Of a stretch of DNA of 26,079 nucleotides, positions 1-7,113 are shown in pieces. A program made the position numbers and the translations under genes. Numbering within the stretch: the first letter of the stretch is position 1; every line of letters starts with the position of its first letter. The notes below the pieces were generated by a model. It did not search any database. It saw nothing but the letters and a program-made list of their open reading frames with translations, and had not been told where the DNA came from. Source of the stretch: UBA1038 sp964480995 (GTDB taxonomy: Bacteria; Bacillota; Clostridia; Christensenellales; Aristaeellaceae); contig CAYZRZ010000007.1 of NCBI GenBank assembly GCA_964480995.1, forward strand, positions 1 to 26,079, written 5' to 3'.

Positions 1-22
1 ACAGCCCCTTATCGTGGCTGGT

Positions 23-799
23 TTACGGCTTGGGTAAGTCCAGGCCGGGTTTGATGATGGGCAGGTCAGTCTTCAGCTTGTTCGGGTCGATCAGGGTGTT
101 CCCGCCAAGATCGGGGATGTTGGGATTGAGCGTCATGATGGGGGACAGCGTCGGGGTGATCAGCAGGCCAGGGTTAATGGTCTTCAAACCGCCCAGGTCG
201 GGGATATTCGGCATCAGGGTGACAACCGGAGCGGGTGTCGGGGTGATGAATTTGCCCGGATCAATGGTCTTCAAATCGCCCGGTTCTATCACAGAATCGG
301 GGCCGGGCGTGATCAGCGGGATCTTGGGAAAGACCGTCCACCAGTCGGGCGGGTCCAGATCAGGCCATCCACCGCTGTCAGGCGGCACGGTCTGTCCTTC
401 GCCCAGGCCGGCCGGATTGCCGGGGTTTGGCAAAGCCTTGGAGGAGAACAGCAGCTTCTGGTCCTCCACCGAGGCGATGCCGTTCACGCGAAGCTTGTGC
501 GTCCGCTCAAACATCCGCATGGCGGCATAGGTGCCTTTGCCGAACTGCGGGGAAATCTCTTTGCCGTAGTAGAGGAGCTGGGCCAGGCGCGCCTGCAGGA
601 ACATGACCTCGTACCCCCTGTCTCCCTCGCTCAGCTCAACGTAGGGATAGACCTCTGCCTCGCGCATGAGCGCGATGATCTGGTGCCAGTACCCAAGCAG
701 CTGCTCGGGGGTGTATGCCTGCGCCTCATCCATCACGTCCGCCAGCGCCGGCTGCAGCGCCAGGCAGAACAGCAGCAGAAAAACCGCTATTTTTTTCAT
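23..799 (-). CDS. Secreted peptidoglycan-binding domain protein with Pro-rich repeat tail
   Basis: A 258-residue exported protein that probably binds the cell wall. Residues 1-20 form a signal peptide (MKK, hydrophobic core, cleavage after ALA). Residues about 55-116 match the PG_binding_1 fold: a GDRGYEV start, an LQARL helix and a K-x-R-V-N-G-I core. From about residue 120 the chain is Pro/Gly/Asp-rich and contains two adjacent 29-residue repeats (176-204 and 205-233, beginning LKTIDPG and LKTINPG, both ending IPDLGG) and a partial third. No catalytic domain is present, so it is an adaptor or structural wall protein rather than a hydrolase. The start has a GGGAGG ribosome binding site. The long 5' leader is described separately. 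Exact role unknown; domain assignment is from motif recognition. Confidence 0.8.
   Translation of the reverse strand: MKKIAVFLLLFCLALQPALADVMDEAQAYTPEQLLGYWHQIIALMREAEVYPYVELSEGDRGYEVMFLQARLAQLLYYGKEISPQFGKGTYAAMRMFERTHKLRVNGIASVEDQKLLFSSKALPNPGNPAGLGEGQTVPPDSGGWPDLDPPDWWTVFPKIPLITPGPDSVIEPGDLKTIDPGKFITPTPAPVVTLMPNIPDLGGLKTINPGLLITPTLSPIMTLNPNIPDLGGNTLIDPNKLKTDLPIIKPGLDLPKP
101..274 (-). repeat. Two 87-bp in-frame coding repeats
   Basis: Two adjacent 87-bp units encode residues 176-204 and 205-233 of the peptidoglycan-binding protein. At protein level they differ at only a handful of positions. A degenerate third copy begins at residue 234. The exact 29-codon period suggests unequal recombination within the gene, and copy number may vary between strains. 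Confidence 0.75.
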
Positions 800-937
800 G
801 TAACAACCAACCTCCCAAGTATGGTTTGGCCTTTGGCCCTGTACTGGTCAGACAGGTGATGTGTCGTATGGCTAAGCGCTCGTGACCCGGCCTGTCCGGA
901 GGATGCCCCCAGCGCGGCAGGCGGTTTCCTTTTGTGT
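800..937 (-). promoter_or_regulatory. Long structured 5' leader, unclassified
   Basis: The predicted leader can form several short helices: GCCTG with CAGGC flanking a G-rich loop, CCTGT with ACAGG, GGCC with GGCC, and CCAAACC with GGTTGG. The last would partly mask the ribosome binding site. I do not recognise the conserved core of a c-di-GMP, c-di-AMP, cobalamin, TPP or SAM riboswitch, so the class is left open. Confidence 0.3.
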
Positions 938-943
938 ATGCTG

Positions 944-972
944 ATTTTAGCACCATCATGATGTAAGCGCAA
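944..972 (-). promoter_or_regulatory. Candidate sigma-A promoter for the peptidoglycan-binding gene
   Basis: On the minus strand TTGCGC (967-972) is followed after 17 bp by TAAAAT (944-949). The -10 is good and the -35 weak. Transcription would start near 937, giving a leader of roughly 135 nt before the start codon at 799. Confidence 0.4.
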
Positions 973-1104
973 TGGCTGTGATCAGCATCGCGTTTACAGT
1001 GATAAACGAAGCGGTTCATAAGGGAAACCCGCAAAGCTGAATTCACGCCCGCCGATTCTCATATCGATGGATGGAAAGCATGGTTTTCAGGACCGCCGGC
1101 TATA

Positions 1105-1133
1105 TTGCCCGTCTGTTCCATGTGATGTATGAT
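1105..1133 (+). promoter_or_regulatory. Candidate promoter for the GGDEF gene
   Basis: TTGCCC (1105-1110), a 17-bp spacer and TATGAT (1128-1133). Spacing is ideal but both hexamers are imperfect, so this is a weak prediction. The leader would be about 110 nt. Confidence 0.3.
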
Positions 1134-1248
1134 ATGAACGCAAATTATATGTTCAATCCCGACAGCATCCTTTTTCCTTCATCCGCTTGACCGGCGGGGG
1201 ACGTTATGTTTACCTTGAATGCTGTTAGATGAGGAGGTTTACCAAAGC

Positions 1249-2332
1249 ATGAAGCATCGTATTGACACGCCGGCCGAACATCCCGAAGGTGAGTTCACGG
1301 CACGGCTGATGGCCGAAAACACCAAGCCCATGGGCCTGGACAGTTTTCCTGTCACGGCTTGCGGTCATCGGAGTCAGTATCGGCCTGAGGGTCCTGATCG
1401 CCCGCTATGGGAAGGAAACCGCGCGGACGAACAGGCTCAGCGCCTCCGGATGGCTTGTGGCTATCATCCAGCTGTTCGTCATTGCGGTCGGCTGCTTCTT
1501 TACGGTGTTTATGTTCCGCACCGGTATCTACAGTTTCAGCGCCTTCACGCTGGCTTGCTTTGTCATATCACTGACCTGTGTCTCGCATCCGCGCCGCGCC
1601 GGGCTGGTGATGTTTCCCATGCTGTTCATGCTGGCGGCTTATCTGCATATCGCCGTTGCCGGCATCTCCCTGTGGTACGGGGAGCTGATGATCGCAAGTG
1701 TTTTCCTTCTATTGCTGCTGACCGATACGGTTCAAACCTACAGCCGGAAGTATCAGATGTTCCTCCAGGATAAGGAGCTGCTGAGGCTCAACGAAAAGCT
1801 GCAGGCCCTGTCCCGGATCGATGAGCTGACCGGCATCTACAACAGGCGCAAGCTCAAGGAAGTCCTGGAAAGCTTCACCGGCCTGGCGGCAACAACCCAT
1901 ACGCCTTTTTGCGCGGCTATAATGGACCTTGATCATTTCAAGCGGGTGAATGATGAGCATGGGCATGCCGCGGGCGATGAGGTGCTCTTTGGATTTGCCA
2001 ACGTTATCCGCTTCACGCTGCGGTCGACGGACGTATTTGGGCGCTGGGGCGGGGAGGAGTTTATGGTCCTGATCCCCAATTGCGCGAGGGCCGAGGCCCT
2101 CGCGCTGCTGGAAAACGCCCGCGTGGCCGTCGAGCGGCATGAGTTTCCCTTTGTCGGTCAGATAACTTTCTCCGCCGGGATCAGCGAGTACCGTGAGGGC
2201 ACGGACGCGGCCGGGCTGATCGAGCAGGCGGATGCTGCCATGTACGCGGCCAAGCGTCTTGGCAGAAACCGGGTGGAGGCATATGATGCGCCGGCCGAAG
2301 GCGCGGTGAGCTCCGCGCAGACCCTTCCCTGA
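1249..2332 (+). pseudogene. Membrane diguanylate cyclase (GGDEF), reading frame interrupted near N-terminus
   Basis: The enzyme would make c-di-GMP from two GTP at the membrane. GAGGAGG precedes ATG 1249, which opens MKHRIDTPAEH. That frame loses sense after about codon 25. The frame carrying the rest of the protein is open from 1310 and reads WAWTVFLSRLAVIG, a first membrane helix, but has no start codon until GTG 1457, which lacks a ribosome binding site. A one-base shift within 1310-1350 joins both parts. Downstream are about five helices, a short coiled coil, then a full GGDEF domain: DELTGIYNRR, DLDHFKRVND, signature GGEEF, and an RSTD inhibitory I-site exactly five residues before it. 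The catalytic part is intact, so a sequencing error, a recent mutation or recoding all remain possible. Confidence 0.75.
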
Positions 2333-2355
2333 GGGTGAAGGGCTGATGAAATGGG

Positions 2356-3060
2356 TCAGGGCTTGCTCTGCCGGCCGAACCTGAAGAACTGCCTGGCGGC
2401 AAGGATCGAAAAGACATACCAGGGGATCAGGGACAAAAGGGAAAAGATCAGGCCGATCATGCCGGCGGTGGAGGGGATCATCATCAATACGCCGGACACA
2501 AGGCCGATAACAGCCGTGAATTTTGTGAATACATTGCATTTTAACATCACATAGGCGATCAGGATCAGCGCGATGCCATTGAGGATATAATAGATATCAA
2601 AGGCAGTCCCCTGCCAGCCGGATAACATGGCCTGCCCCGCGGCCAGGGCTATTATTCTTTGCGCTTCCGTGCCGGCGTCATAATACAGACGGCTCAGCTG
2701 AAGCATCTCAAATGATTTGTTTGTGCCAAGATACGCCGCGATGCCCAGAAAACCAAGCACGATGGCGATCAGCATCAGGCTCTCGTTCCTGTTTTTGAGC
2801 AGTACGTAGAACCCCAGATACATCACCGCGACGAGCACATTGTTGATCACATACAGCAGGTCCTGATGGACGAGGCCCAGCAGCCAGCTTGATCGGTATA
2901 GCTCAAACCAGCCTGTCACGCTGTCCGGCAGCTTCCATATCGTAAAGGCTGCGATCTGCAAGGGGATGATGACGCATACCAGCACGGCTGATACGCCCGC
3001 GGCCAGCAGCAGCGGCCGCCAATTCTCCTGATAAGAACCCGGATGATCCGGCTTTGCCAT
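2356..3060 (-). CDS. Six-helix membrane protein, DUF4386-like
   Basis: A 234-residue integral membrane protein with about six hydrophobic segments: near residues 18-38, 60-85, 95-112, 145-170, 175-195 and 200-222. Layout and length resemble DUF4386 proteins, whose function is unknown. There are no catalytic motifs and no signal peptide. GGGAGG precedes the start at good spacing. It is a single-gene unit that converges with the diguanylate cyclase; their stop codons are only 23 bp apart with no strong terminator between them. Confidence 0.7.
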   Translation of the reverse strand: MAKPDHPGSYQENWRPLLLAAGVSAVLVCVIIPLQIAAFTIWKLPDSVTGWFELYRSSWLLGLVHQDLLYVINNVLVAVMYLGFYVLLKNRNESLMLIAIVLGFLGIAAYLGTNKSFEMLQLSRLYYDAGTEAQRIIALAAGQAMLSGWQGTAFDIYYILNGIALILIAYVMLKCNVFTKFTAVIGLVSGVLMMIPSTAGMIGLIFSLLSLIPWYVFSILAARQFFRFGRQSKP

Positions 3061-3096
3061 ATACAGCCTCCCTGATATTGATTGCGCGATGGCCGT

Positions 3097-3125
3097 ATTT
3101 TATCACGCCATGCTTCCGGCCGCAA
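3097..3125 (-). promoter_or_regulatory. Candidate promoter for the DUF4386-like gene
   Basis: Minus strand TTGCGG (3120-3125), a 17-bp spacer, TAAAAT (3097-3102). It resembles the candidate promoter at 944-972. Confidence 0.4.
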
Positions 3126-3225
3126 TCAAATAACTGATCTTTATAGCGAAGGATTACCGCGTCTTGAGTGATGCGGGGTGGCGGGGTTCGCGCAAGAAGG
3201 AAATCTCAGCGAGTTGCCGGCATTC

Positions 3226-3267
3226 AAAAAAAGACGCAATGAAATGAATACTTCACGCGTCTTTTTT
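3226..3267. terminator. Bidirectional intrinsic terminator
   Basis: Perfect 11-bp arms (3227-3237 and 3257-3267) with AAAAAAGACGC pairing to GCGTCTTTTTT. A T-run follows the stem on both strands, and the loop holds a small TGAA/TTCA helix. It ends the minus-strand aminotransferase transcript, whose stop is at 3284. Confidence 0.9.
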
Positions 3268-3283
3268 ATGAAATACGAAGACC

Positions 3284-4471
3284 TTACCCCACTGCCTCCC
3301 GCAGCACCTCGGCCAGCCTCTCCATGCCTTCCCTCAGCCGTTCTTCTGACGTGTTTGAGAAGTTCAGCCGGAAGGTGTTTTCATGCCCGCCCGCGGGGAA
3401 GAACGAGCCGCCGGGCACGAAGGCCACGTTTTTCTCCAGGCACTTGACCAGCAGGTCACGGGCGCTGATGTGCTCGGGCAGGGTGACCCACATGAACAGG
3501 CCGCCGCCTGGCCTTGTATAGGTAACGCATTTGGGAAAGAGCGCGTCCATCGTCTCCAGGGCAATATCCCGCCTGCGCTTGTAGGTAGCCCGGATGATCC
3601 GGATGTGCTCGTCGATGTCGTTGAGTTCCATATATTTTTCGATTTCCATCTGCGCCAGGGTATTGCACTGCAGATCGGTCCCCTGCTTGACCAATACGAA
3701 CTTGCGGATCAAGGCGGCATCGCCGGCGACCCAGCCGATGCGGTAGCCGGGGCAGAAGATCTTGGAGAAGGTGCCGGTGATGAGCACATTGCCGTCCTTG
3801 TCAAAGTGCTTGACGCTGGGCAGGAAATCACCCTCAAAGCGCAGCTCGCCATAGGGATTATCCTCAATCACGGCGACGCCGCGGCGCGCGCTCACTTCGG
3901 CCAGGCGGCGGCGGCGCTCTAAGCTCCAGGTGCGGCCGGTGGGGTTTTGAAAGTCGGGGATCACGTAAATCAGCCGGGCGCGGGGACAGGAGGCGAGCAA
4001 TTCATCGAGCTTGTCAATGATCATGCCCTCGTCATCCGTGGGGACCTCCAGAAATTCGCAGCCGTAAGCGCGGAAGGCGCTGATGGCGGCCAGGTAGGTA
4101 GGGCTTTCGCACAGCACCACATCGCCCTCATCCAGAAAAACCTTGCCGGCCAGGTCCAGCGCCTGCTGGGAACCATGGGTGATCAGCACCTGATCGGCGG
4201 ACAGGTCCGTGCCCAGGCGGGCGTTCATGCGGCTGGCGATGCGCAGGCGGAGAGGCGCGAAGCCCTCTGTGGTGGTGTATTGCAGCGCGCGGGCCGCGTC
4301 GTTTTCCAGCACCAGTCGGCTGGCCTCGATGATCTCGCGCACGGGGAAAAGCTCGGGCGCCGGCAGGCCGCCCGCGAAGGAAATGACCTCAGGCTTTTCC
4401 GCCAATTTCAGGATCTCCCGGATCTCGGATGCCTTCAAGTGGTTCATTCGCCTTGATGTTTTCAGTTCCAT
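3284..4471 (-). CDS. PLP-dependent aminotransferase, LysN/2-aminoadipate type
   Basis: A 395-residue fold-type I aminotransferase of the subgroup annotated as 2-aminoadipate/aromatic (LysN, KAT, MocR-domain) transaminases. Visible landmarks are SFAGGLPAPELFP near the N-terminus, QYTTTEG, THGSQQALDL, FQNPTG (N176), EDNPYGEL (D204, Y207), TGTFSKIFCPGYRIGW with the PLP Schiff-base lysine K237, and FRLNFS with the substrate-carboxylate arginine R368. There is no GntR domain. An upstream in-frame ATG at 4492 has no ribosome binding site, while ATG 4471 follows AAGGGGGAG, so 4471 is chosen. It is monocistronic. Exact amino donor cannot be read from sequence. Confidence 0.88.
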   Translation of the reverse strand: MELKTSRRMNHLKASEIREILKLAEKPEVISFAGGLPAPELFPVREIIEASRLVLENDAARALQYTTTEGFAPLRLRIASRMNARLGTDLSADQVLITHGSQQALDLAGKVFLDEGDVVLCESPTYLAAISAFRAYGCEFLEVPTDDEGMIIDKLDELLASCPRARLIYVIPDFQNPTGRTWSLERRRRLAEVSARRGVAVIEDNPYGELRFEGDFLPSVKHFDKDGNVLITGTFSKIFCPGYRIGWVAGDAALIRKFVLVKQGTDLQCNTLAQMEIEKYMELNDIDEHIRIIRATYKRRRDIALETMDALFPKCVTYTRPGGGLFMWVTLPEHISARDLLVKCLEKNVAFVPGGSFFPAGGHENTFRLNFSNTSEERLREGMERLAEVLREAVG

Positions 4472-4518
4472 ACGCGCTGTCTCCCCCTTCATGACGATGT
4501 ATTCAAGCTATGCGAGGG

Positions 4519-4527
4519 ATTATATCA
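4519..4527 (-). promoter_or_regulatory. Extended -10 promoter for the aminotransferase
   Basis: Minus-strand TGATATAAT gives an extended -10 (TGn plus a perfect TATAAT). The -35 at 17 bp is poor, as is common for extended -10 promoters. The leader would be about 40 nt. Confidence 0.55.
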
Positions 4528-4551
4528 TAAAAGGGGAAGTCTGTATTGTTT

Positions 4552-4567
4552 ATAATATGCATATTAT
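4552..4567. promoter_or_regulatory. 16-bp perfect palindrome, possible operator
   Basis: ATAATATGCATATTAT is perfectly self-complementary and lies about 30-45 bp upstream of the aminotransferase -10 element. It has no T-run and no GC, so it is not a terminator. An operator for a dimeric regulator is the natural reading, unproven. Confidence 0.4.
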
Positions 4568-4571
4568 TCAT

Positions 4572-4757
4572 GGGAAGCGATGGGGAAGCAATGGGGAAGC
4601 GCGGCCTTCAGCCGCGGAAAGCGATTGGGGAACGGGGGCACGGAGAGAATAAAACCCTACGTTTCCCCCATTGCTTCCCTATCGCTTCCCAATCGCTTCC
4701 CTATCGCTTCCCAATCGCTTCCCTATCGCTTCCCCATCGCTTCCCTATTGTTTCCCC
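4572..4757. repeat. 11-bp tandem repeat tract with inverted arms
   Basis: The right arm has nine TTCCC-started units at 4663, 4675, 4686, 4697, 4708, 4719, 4730, 4741 and 4752: one 12-bp step, then 11 bp throughout. Units alternate TTCCCTATCGC and TTCCCAATCGC, giving a 22-bp higher order. The left arm (4572-4604) has three units of the inverted sequence GGGAAGCGATG with the same 11-bp period, plus a degenerate fourth near 4616-4630. A small GCGGC/GCCGC hairpin lies at 4601-4615. The arms can pair over about 30 bp in several registers. The hydrogenase stop codon (4745-4747) lies inside the tract. Confidence 0.9.
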
Positions 4758-6016
4758 ATATCCTCCAAATGTTTCTTCAGCCTGTACACGCAGTCCAGCT
4801 CCCCGCAGTATCCGCGCGCGACGTCCTCGGCAAAGGCGGCGCAGCTGGGGGAGCCGCAGGCCCCGCAATCATGTCCGGGCAGGCGTGACTGTATCTGGTT
4901 GATCTGCTCCATCATGTCAAGGGCCGCGCCCATGTCTTCATCCAGCGCCAGGGCGGCATTGGGCCCGATGAGCAGCTCGTTGAACAGCTGGGAGACGGGG
5001 AGCGGGCAGGGGGGTCTCATGTCCGCCGGGTCCCGATCGGGCATGTCACGCAGGATGGCGCGTATGGTATTGCGGGCGATGAAGCTGTTGCCGTAGACCA
5101 GCGGGCCGCCCACGCATCCGCCGGGGCAGGCGGAGGCTTCCAGGAAATCCAGGTCGCTGAGCTGCCCGTTTTCAAGCTCTTCCAGCACGTGGATCACATT
5201 ATCGATGCCGTCCACAGCCAGGCTGTTGACGCACAGAGCCGCCTCGCTTTCCCCGCCGTTGAGGGCCCATCCTATACCAAGCGGCGTAGCGGCTGACTCT
5301 GTTTTTGAATGCCTGTGCGCGGGCAGGATGGGCTGCAGGGCCTTGTATATATCGCGGATGGAGATGGCGCCGTCCAGATTGGAGCGCTCGTGCCCCAGCG
5401 GGCTGCGGATGGCCGTCACCTTGGCTGGGCAGGGCGTGATAAAAAACAGGCCGATGTCATCCGGCTTGACGCCATGGCGCGCCGCGTAGTCTTTCCTGGC
5501 CATCGCGGCGGCCACTTCCATGGGCTGGCGCAGGGATACGATGTTGCGCAGCAGCGAGGGAAAGCGGATCTGGATGATGCGGGTGACCGCCGGGCAGGCG
5601 GAGGAAATCAGAGGCCTGGGCAGGCTGCGGTCGCTCAGCATGTCGCGCAGCGCCCGGGTGACAATGTCCGCCCCGCGCGCCACCTCAAACACCTCGTTAA
5701 AACCCAGCGCCTTGAGCGCGTCGAGTATCTGGCCCACGCTGTGAGTGCGCCGGTTAAACTGGGCGAAGAAAGAAGGCGCGGGCAGGGCGATACGGTGCTT
5801 GAACTGAAGGATATTCTCCAATCCATCCGTAACGGCTACCTTGGCGTGGTAGTTGCAATAGCGGATGCAGGCGCCGCAATCGATGCACAGCTCCTTGATG
5901 ATATGCGCCCGGCCCTCGCGCACGCGGATGGCCTGCGTGGGGCAGTGCATCAGGCAGTCGGAACAGCCGCGGCACAGGGCCTTGTTCAGGGTGACAGAGT
6001 GATATCGGGCAGGCAT
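4745..6016 (-). CDS. Putative sensory [FeFe] hydrogenase-like iron-sulfur protein
   Basis: A 423-residue cytosolic protein. Residues 15-25 and 44-54 carry two [4Fe-4S] ferredoxin motifs (C15, C18, C21, C25; C44, C47, C50, C54). The H-cluster domain follows: L1 is SSACPAV with C141, L2 is TPCPAK with C196, and L3 is SACPGGC with C297 and C301. The four cluster ligands are kept, but A140 occupies the place of the proton-relay cysteine (C299 of the Clostridium pasteurianus enzyme), as in group C/D enzymes thought to sense H2. A C-terminal cysteine motif (C384, C387, C392, C409) adds a third Fe-S site. GGAGG precedes the start. It is third in an operon with a HATPase and a DRTGG protein. The last codons and stop are formed by the repeat tract. 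Confidence 0.85.
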   Translation of the reverse strand: MPARYHSVTLNKALCRGCSDCLMHCPTQAIRVREGRAHIIKELCIDCGACIRYCNYHAKVAVTDGLENILQFKHRIALPAPSFFAQFNRRTHSVGQILDALKALGFNEVFEVARGADIVTRALRDMLSDRSLPRPLISSACPAVTRIIQIRFPSLLRNIVSLRQPMEVAAAMARKDYAARHGVKPDDIGLFFITPCPAKVTAIRSPLGHERSNLDGAISIRDIYKALQPILPAHRHSKTESAATPLGIGWALNGGESEAALCVNSLAVDGIDNVIHVLEELENGQLSDLDFLEASACPGGCVGGPLVYGNSFIARNTIRAILRDMPDRDPADMRPPCPLPVSQLFNELLIGPNAALALDEDMGAALDMMEQINQIQSRLPGHDCGACGSPSCAAFAEDVARGYCGELDCVYRLKKHLEDMGKQ

Positions 6017-6135
6017 GGTGCCTCCTTGTGGGAAAGTGATAGGGCGTGCGGGGCTGCAAGTGAGGAAATGAACATGAGTTCAAGCGTCTCCGCGCGGCAG
6101 CGCGACAAACCGGCACCCCGCGTCCGGCGCTTTAT

Positions 6136-6561
6136 TTATAACGCAAATCTTGCTTCGATCCTCGTCCCGACACCGGGGGCGCTTTGGATAGAGAAGGCGT
6201 CCGCGTTTCTTCGTATGTTGGGCAGGCCCATCCCGGCTCCGAAGCCCATGCCGCGCGCCTTGTCATCCGCGGTGGAATAGCCCGCGCGCATGGCCGCCTC
6301 GATGTCCGGGATGCCGGGGCCAACGTCTTGCGCGGTCAGGATGATTACGTCCCTGCCGACCAGCAGGCTCAGGGTGCCGCCCAGGCTGTGGATCACCAGG
6401 TTCATCTCAGCTTCATAGGCGGCGACCGATACGCGGCGCAGTATATCAGCCCCGATGCCCAGCTGCCGCAGCGCCTGCTTGATGCTGGCCGAGGCTTCGC
6501 CCGCGCGGTCATAATCCTGGCTGGCAATATCATATTGCCGGGATAAGGGCTGCGCGCTCAT
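6136..6561 (-). CDS. HATPase-domain protein, anti-sigma/serine kinase type
   Basis: A 141-residue stand-alone GHKL ATPase like RsbW/SpoIIAB and the ATP-binding proteins found beside sensory hydrogenases. The N-box is at EAEMN (E52, N54), G1 is DVGPGIPD (79-86) and G2 is GMGFGAGMGLPN (104-115). There is no histidine phospho-acceptor domain. The start ATGA overlaps the stop of the upstream DRTGG gene by four bases, which indicates translational coupling. A 119-bp gap without visible features separates it from the hydrogenase gene. Presumably it relays the redox or H2 state read by the hydrogenase; its partner protein is not in the window. Confidence 0.8.
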   Translation of the reverse strand: MSAQPLSRQYDIASQDYDRAGEASASIKQALRQLGIGADILRRVSVAAYEAEMNLVIHSLGGTLSLLVGRDVIILTAQDVGPGIPDIEAAMRAGYSTADDKARGMGFGAGMGLPNIRRNADAFSIQSAPGVGTRIEARFAL

Positions 6562-6935
6562 GAGGCCTGGGGCGCGGTTTCGTCCGTGGGGAGCGCTGCC
6601 CCCCGCAGACCGCCTTCATATAAAAGACCCGCAGAGGTAAACATGGTATGCCGTGAGAGCAGAACAACCAGGCCGATTTCATCCGCCCGCGCCAAAATAT
6701 CGTCTGCTGGCATCTTGCCCCGCGCGAAGATCACGCATTTAAGATCCAGTATTTCCGCCGTGCGGATGGCGTGCATGTTGGTCAGGCCCGTCAGCAGCAC
6801 CGTTTTTTCTGTTACAAAGGCCAATACGTCGCTCATCAGGTCTGAGCAGCAGGCGCTGACGACCGGCGTATCCAGCCTGGCTTCCCCGCATAGCAGCTGC
6901 GCGTCCAATAAATTCATCAGGTCGCGTATGGTCAT
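6558..6935 (-). CDS. DRTGG-domain protein
   Basis: A 125-residue small cytosolic protein similar to the stand-alone DRTGG proteins that sit beside HATPase and [FeFe]-hydrogenase genes in clostridia. Recognisable are the N-terminal MTIRDLMNLLDAQLLCG, the central CCSDLMSDVLAFV and the C-terminal SRHTMFTSAGLLYEGG. The domain occurs in nucleotide- or acyl-handling proteins, but its ligand is not established. It is first in the operon, starts after an AGGTG ribosome binding site, and lies about 80 nt downstream of the start predicted from the consensus promoter at 7019-7047. Confidence 0.75.
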   Translation of the reverse strand: MTIRDLMNLLDAQLLCGEARLDTPVVSACCSDLMSDVLAFVTEKTVLLTGLTNMHAIRTAEILDLKCVIFARGKMPADDILARADEIGLVVLLSRHTMFTSAGLLYEGGLRGAALPTDETAPQAS

Positions 6936-7018
6936 GCTTTCACCTCATACTGATTCCAAAAGTAACAACGCTCTGCTTTGGATGCAATAACATTTTACAT
7001 CAATATCATTCCACAGGG

Positions 7019-7047
7019 ATTATAGGGGATAGATATGAAATTGTCAA
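7019..7047 (-). promoter_or_regulatory. Perfect consensus promoter of the hydrogenase operon
   Basis: Minus strand TTGACA (7042-7047), exactly 17 bp, TATAAT (7019-7024). Both hexamers are perfect. Expected start is near 7012, giving a leader of about 77 nt before the DRTGG gene. Confidence 0.9.
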
Positions 7048-7054
7048 AGTAAAA

Positions 7055-7078
7055 CAAAAAGGGCCTGCCATAGGCCTT
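7055..7078 (-). terminator. Intrinsic terminator of the ABC transporter operon
   Basis: On the minus strand AAGGCCT, a short loop, then AGGCCCTTTTTG. It lies 36-59 nt downstream of the ATPase stop codon (7114) and just ahead of the hydrogenase operon promoter, so it insulates the two units. Confidence 0.8.
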
Positions 7079-7113
7079 GCCATTTGAAGGACGCGGAGCC
7101 CGGGATGTATAGA

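Larger units (their letters stand above)
938..1248. other. Divergent intergenic region
   Basis: About 450 bp separate the peptidoglycan-binding gene from the diguanylate cyclase gene. The left third is the minus-strand leader. The rest holds the two candidate promoters and no convincing gene on either strand. Confidence 0.5.

Noticed and set aside
800..937. A named riboswitch (c-di-AMP, c-di-GMP, cobalamin)
   Set aside because: Conserved core sequences of these classes could not be found, so only an unclassified leader is reported.
726..1046. A 106-codon minus-strand frame upstream of the peptidoglycan-binding gene
   Set aside because: It spans the predicted promoter and leader and overlaps the real gene in another frame; no coding signature.
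4663..4757. CRISPR array
   Set aside because: Units are 11 bp and contiguous, with no spacers and no cas genes.
4546..5096. Short plus-strand frames that translate the 11-bp repeats into FPIASQSLPYR-like peptides
   Set aside because: They are read from the repeat tract and the antisense of the hydrogenase gene; no ribosome binding site.
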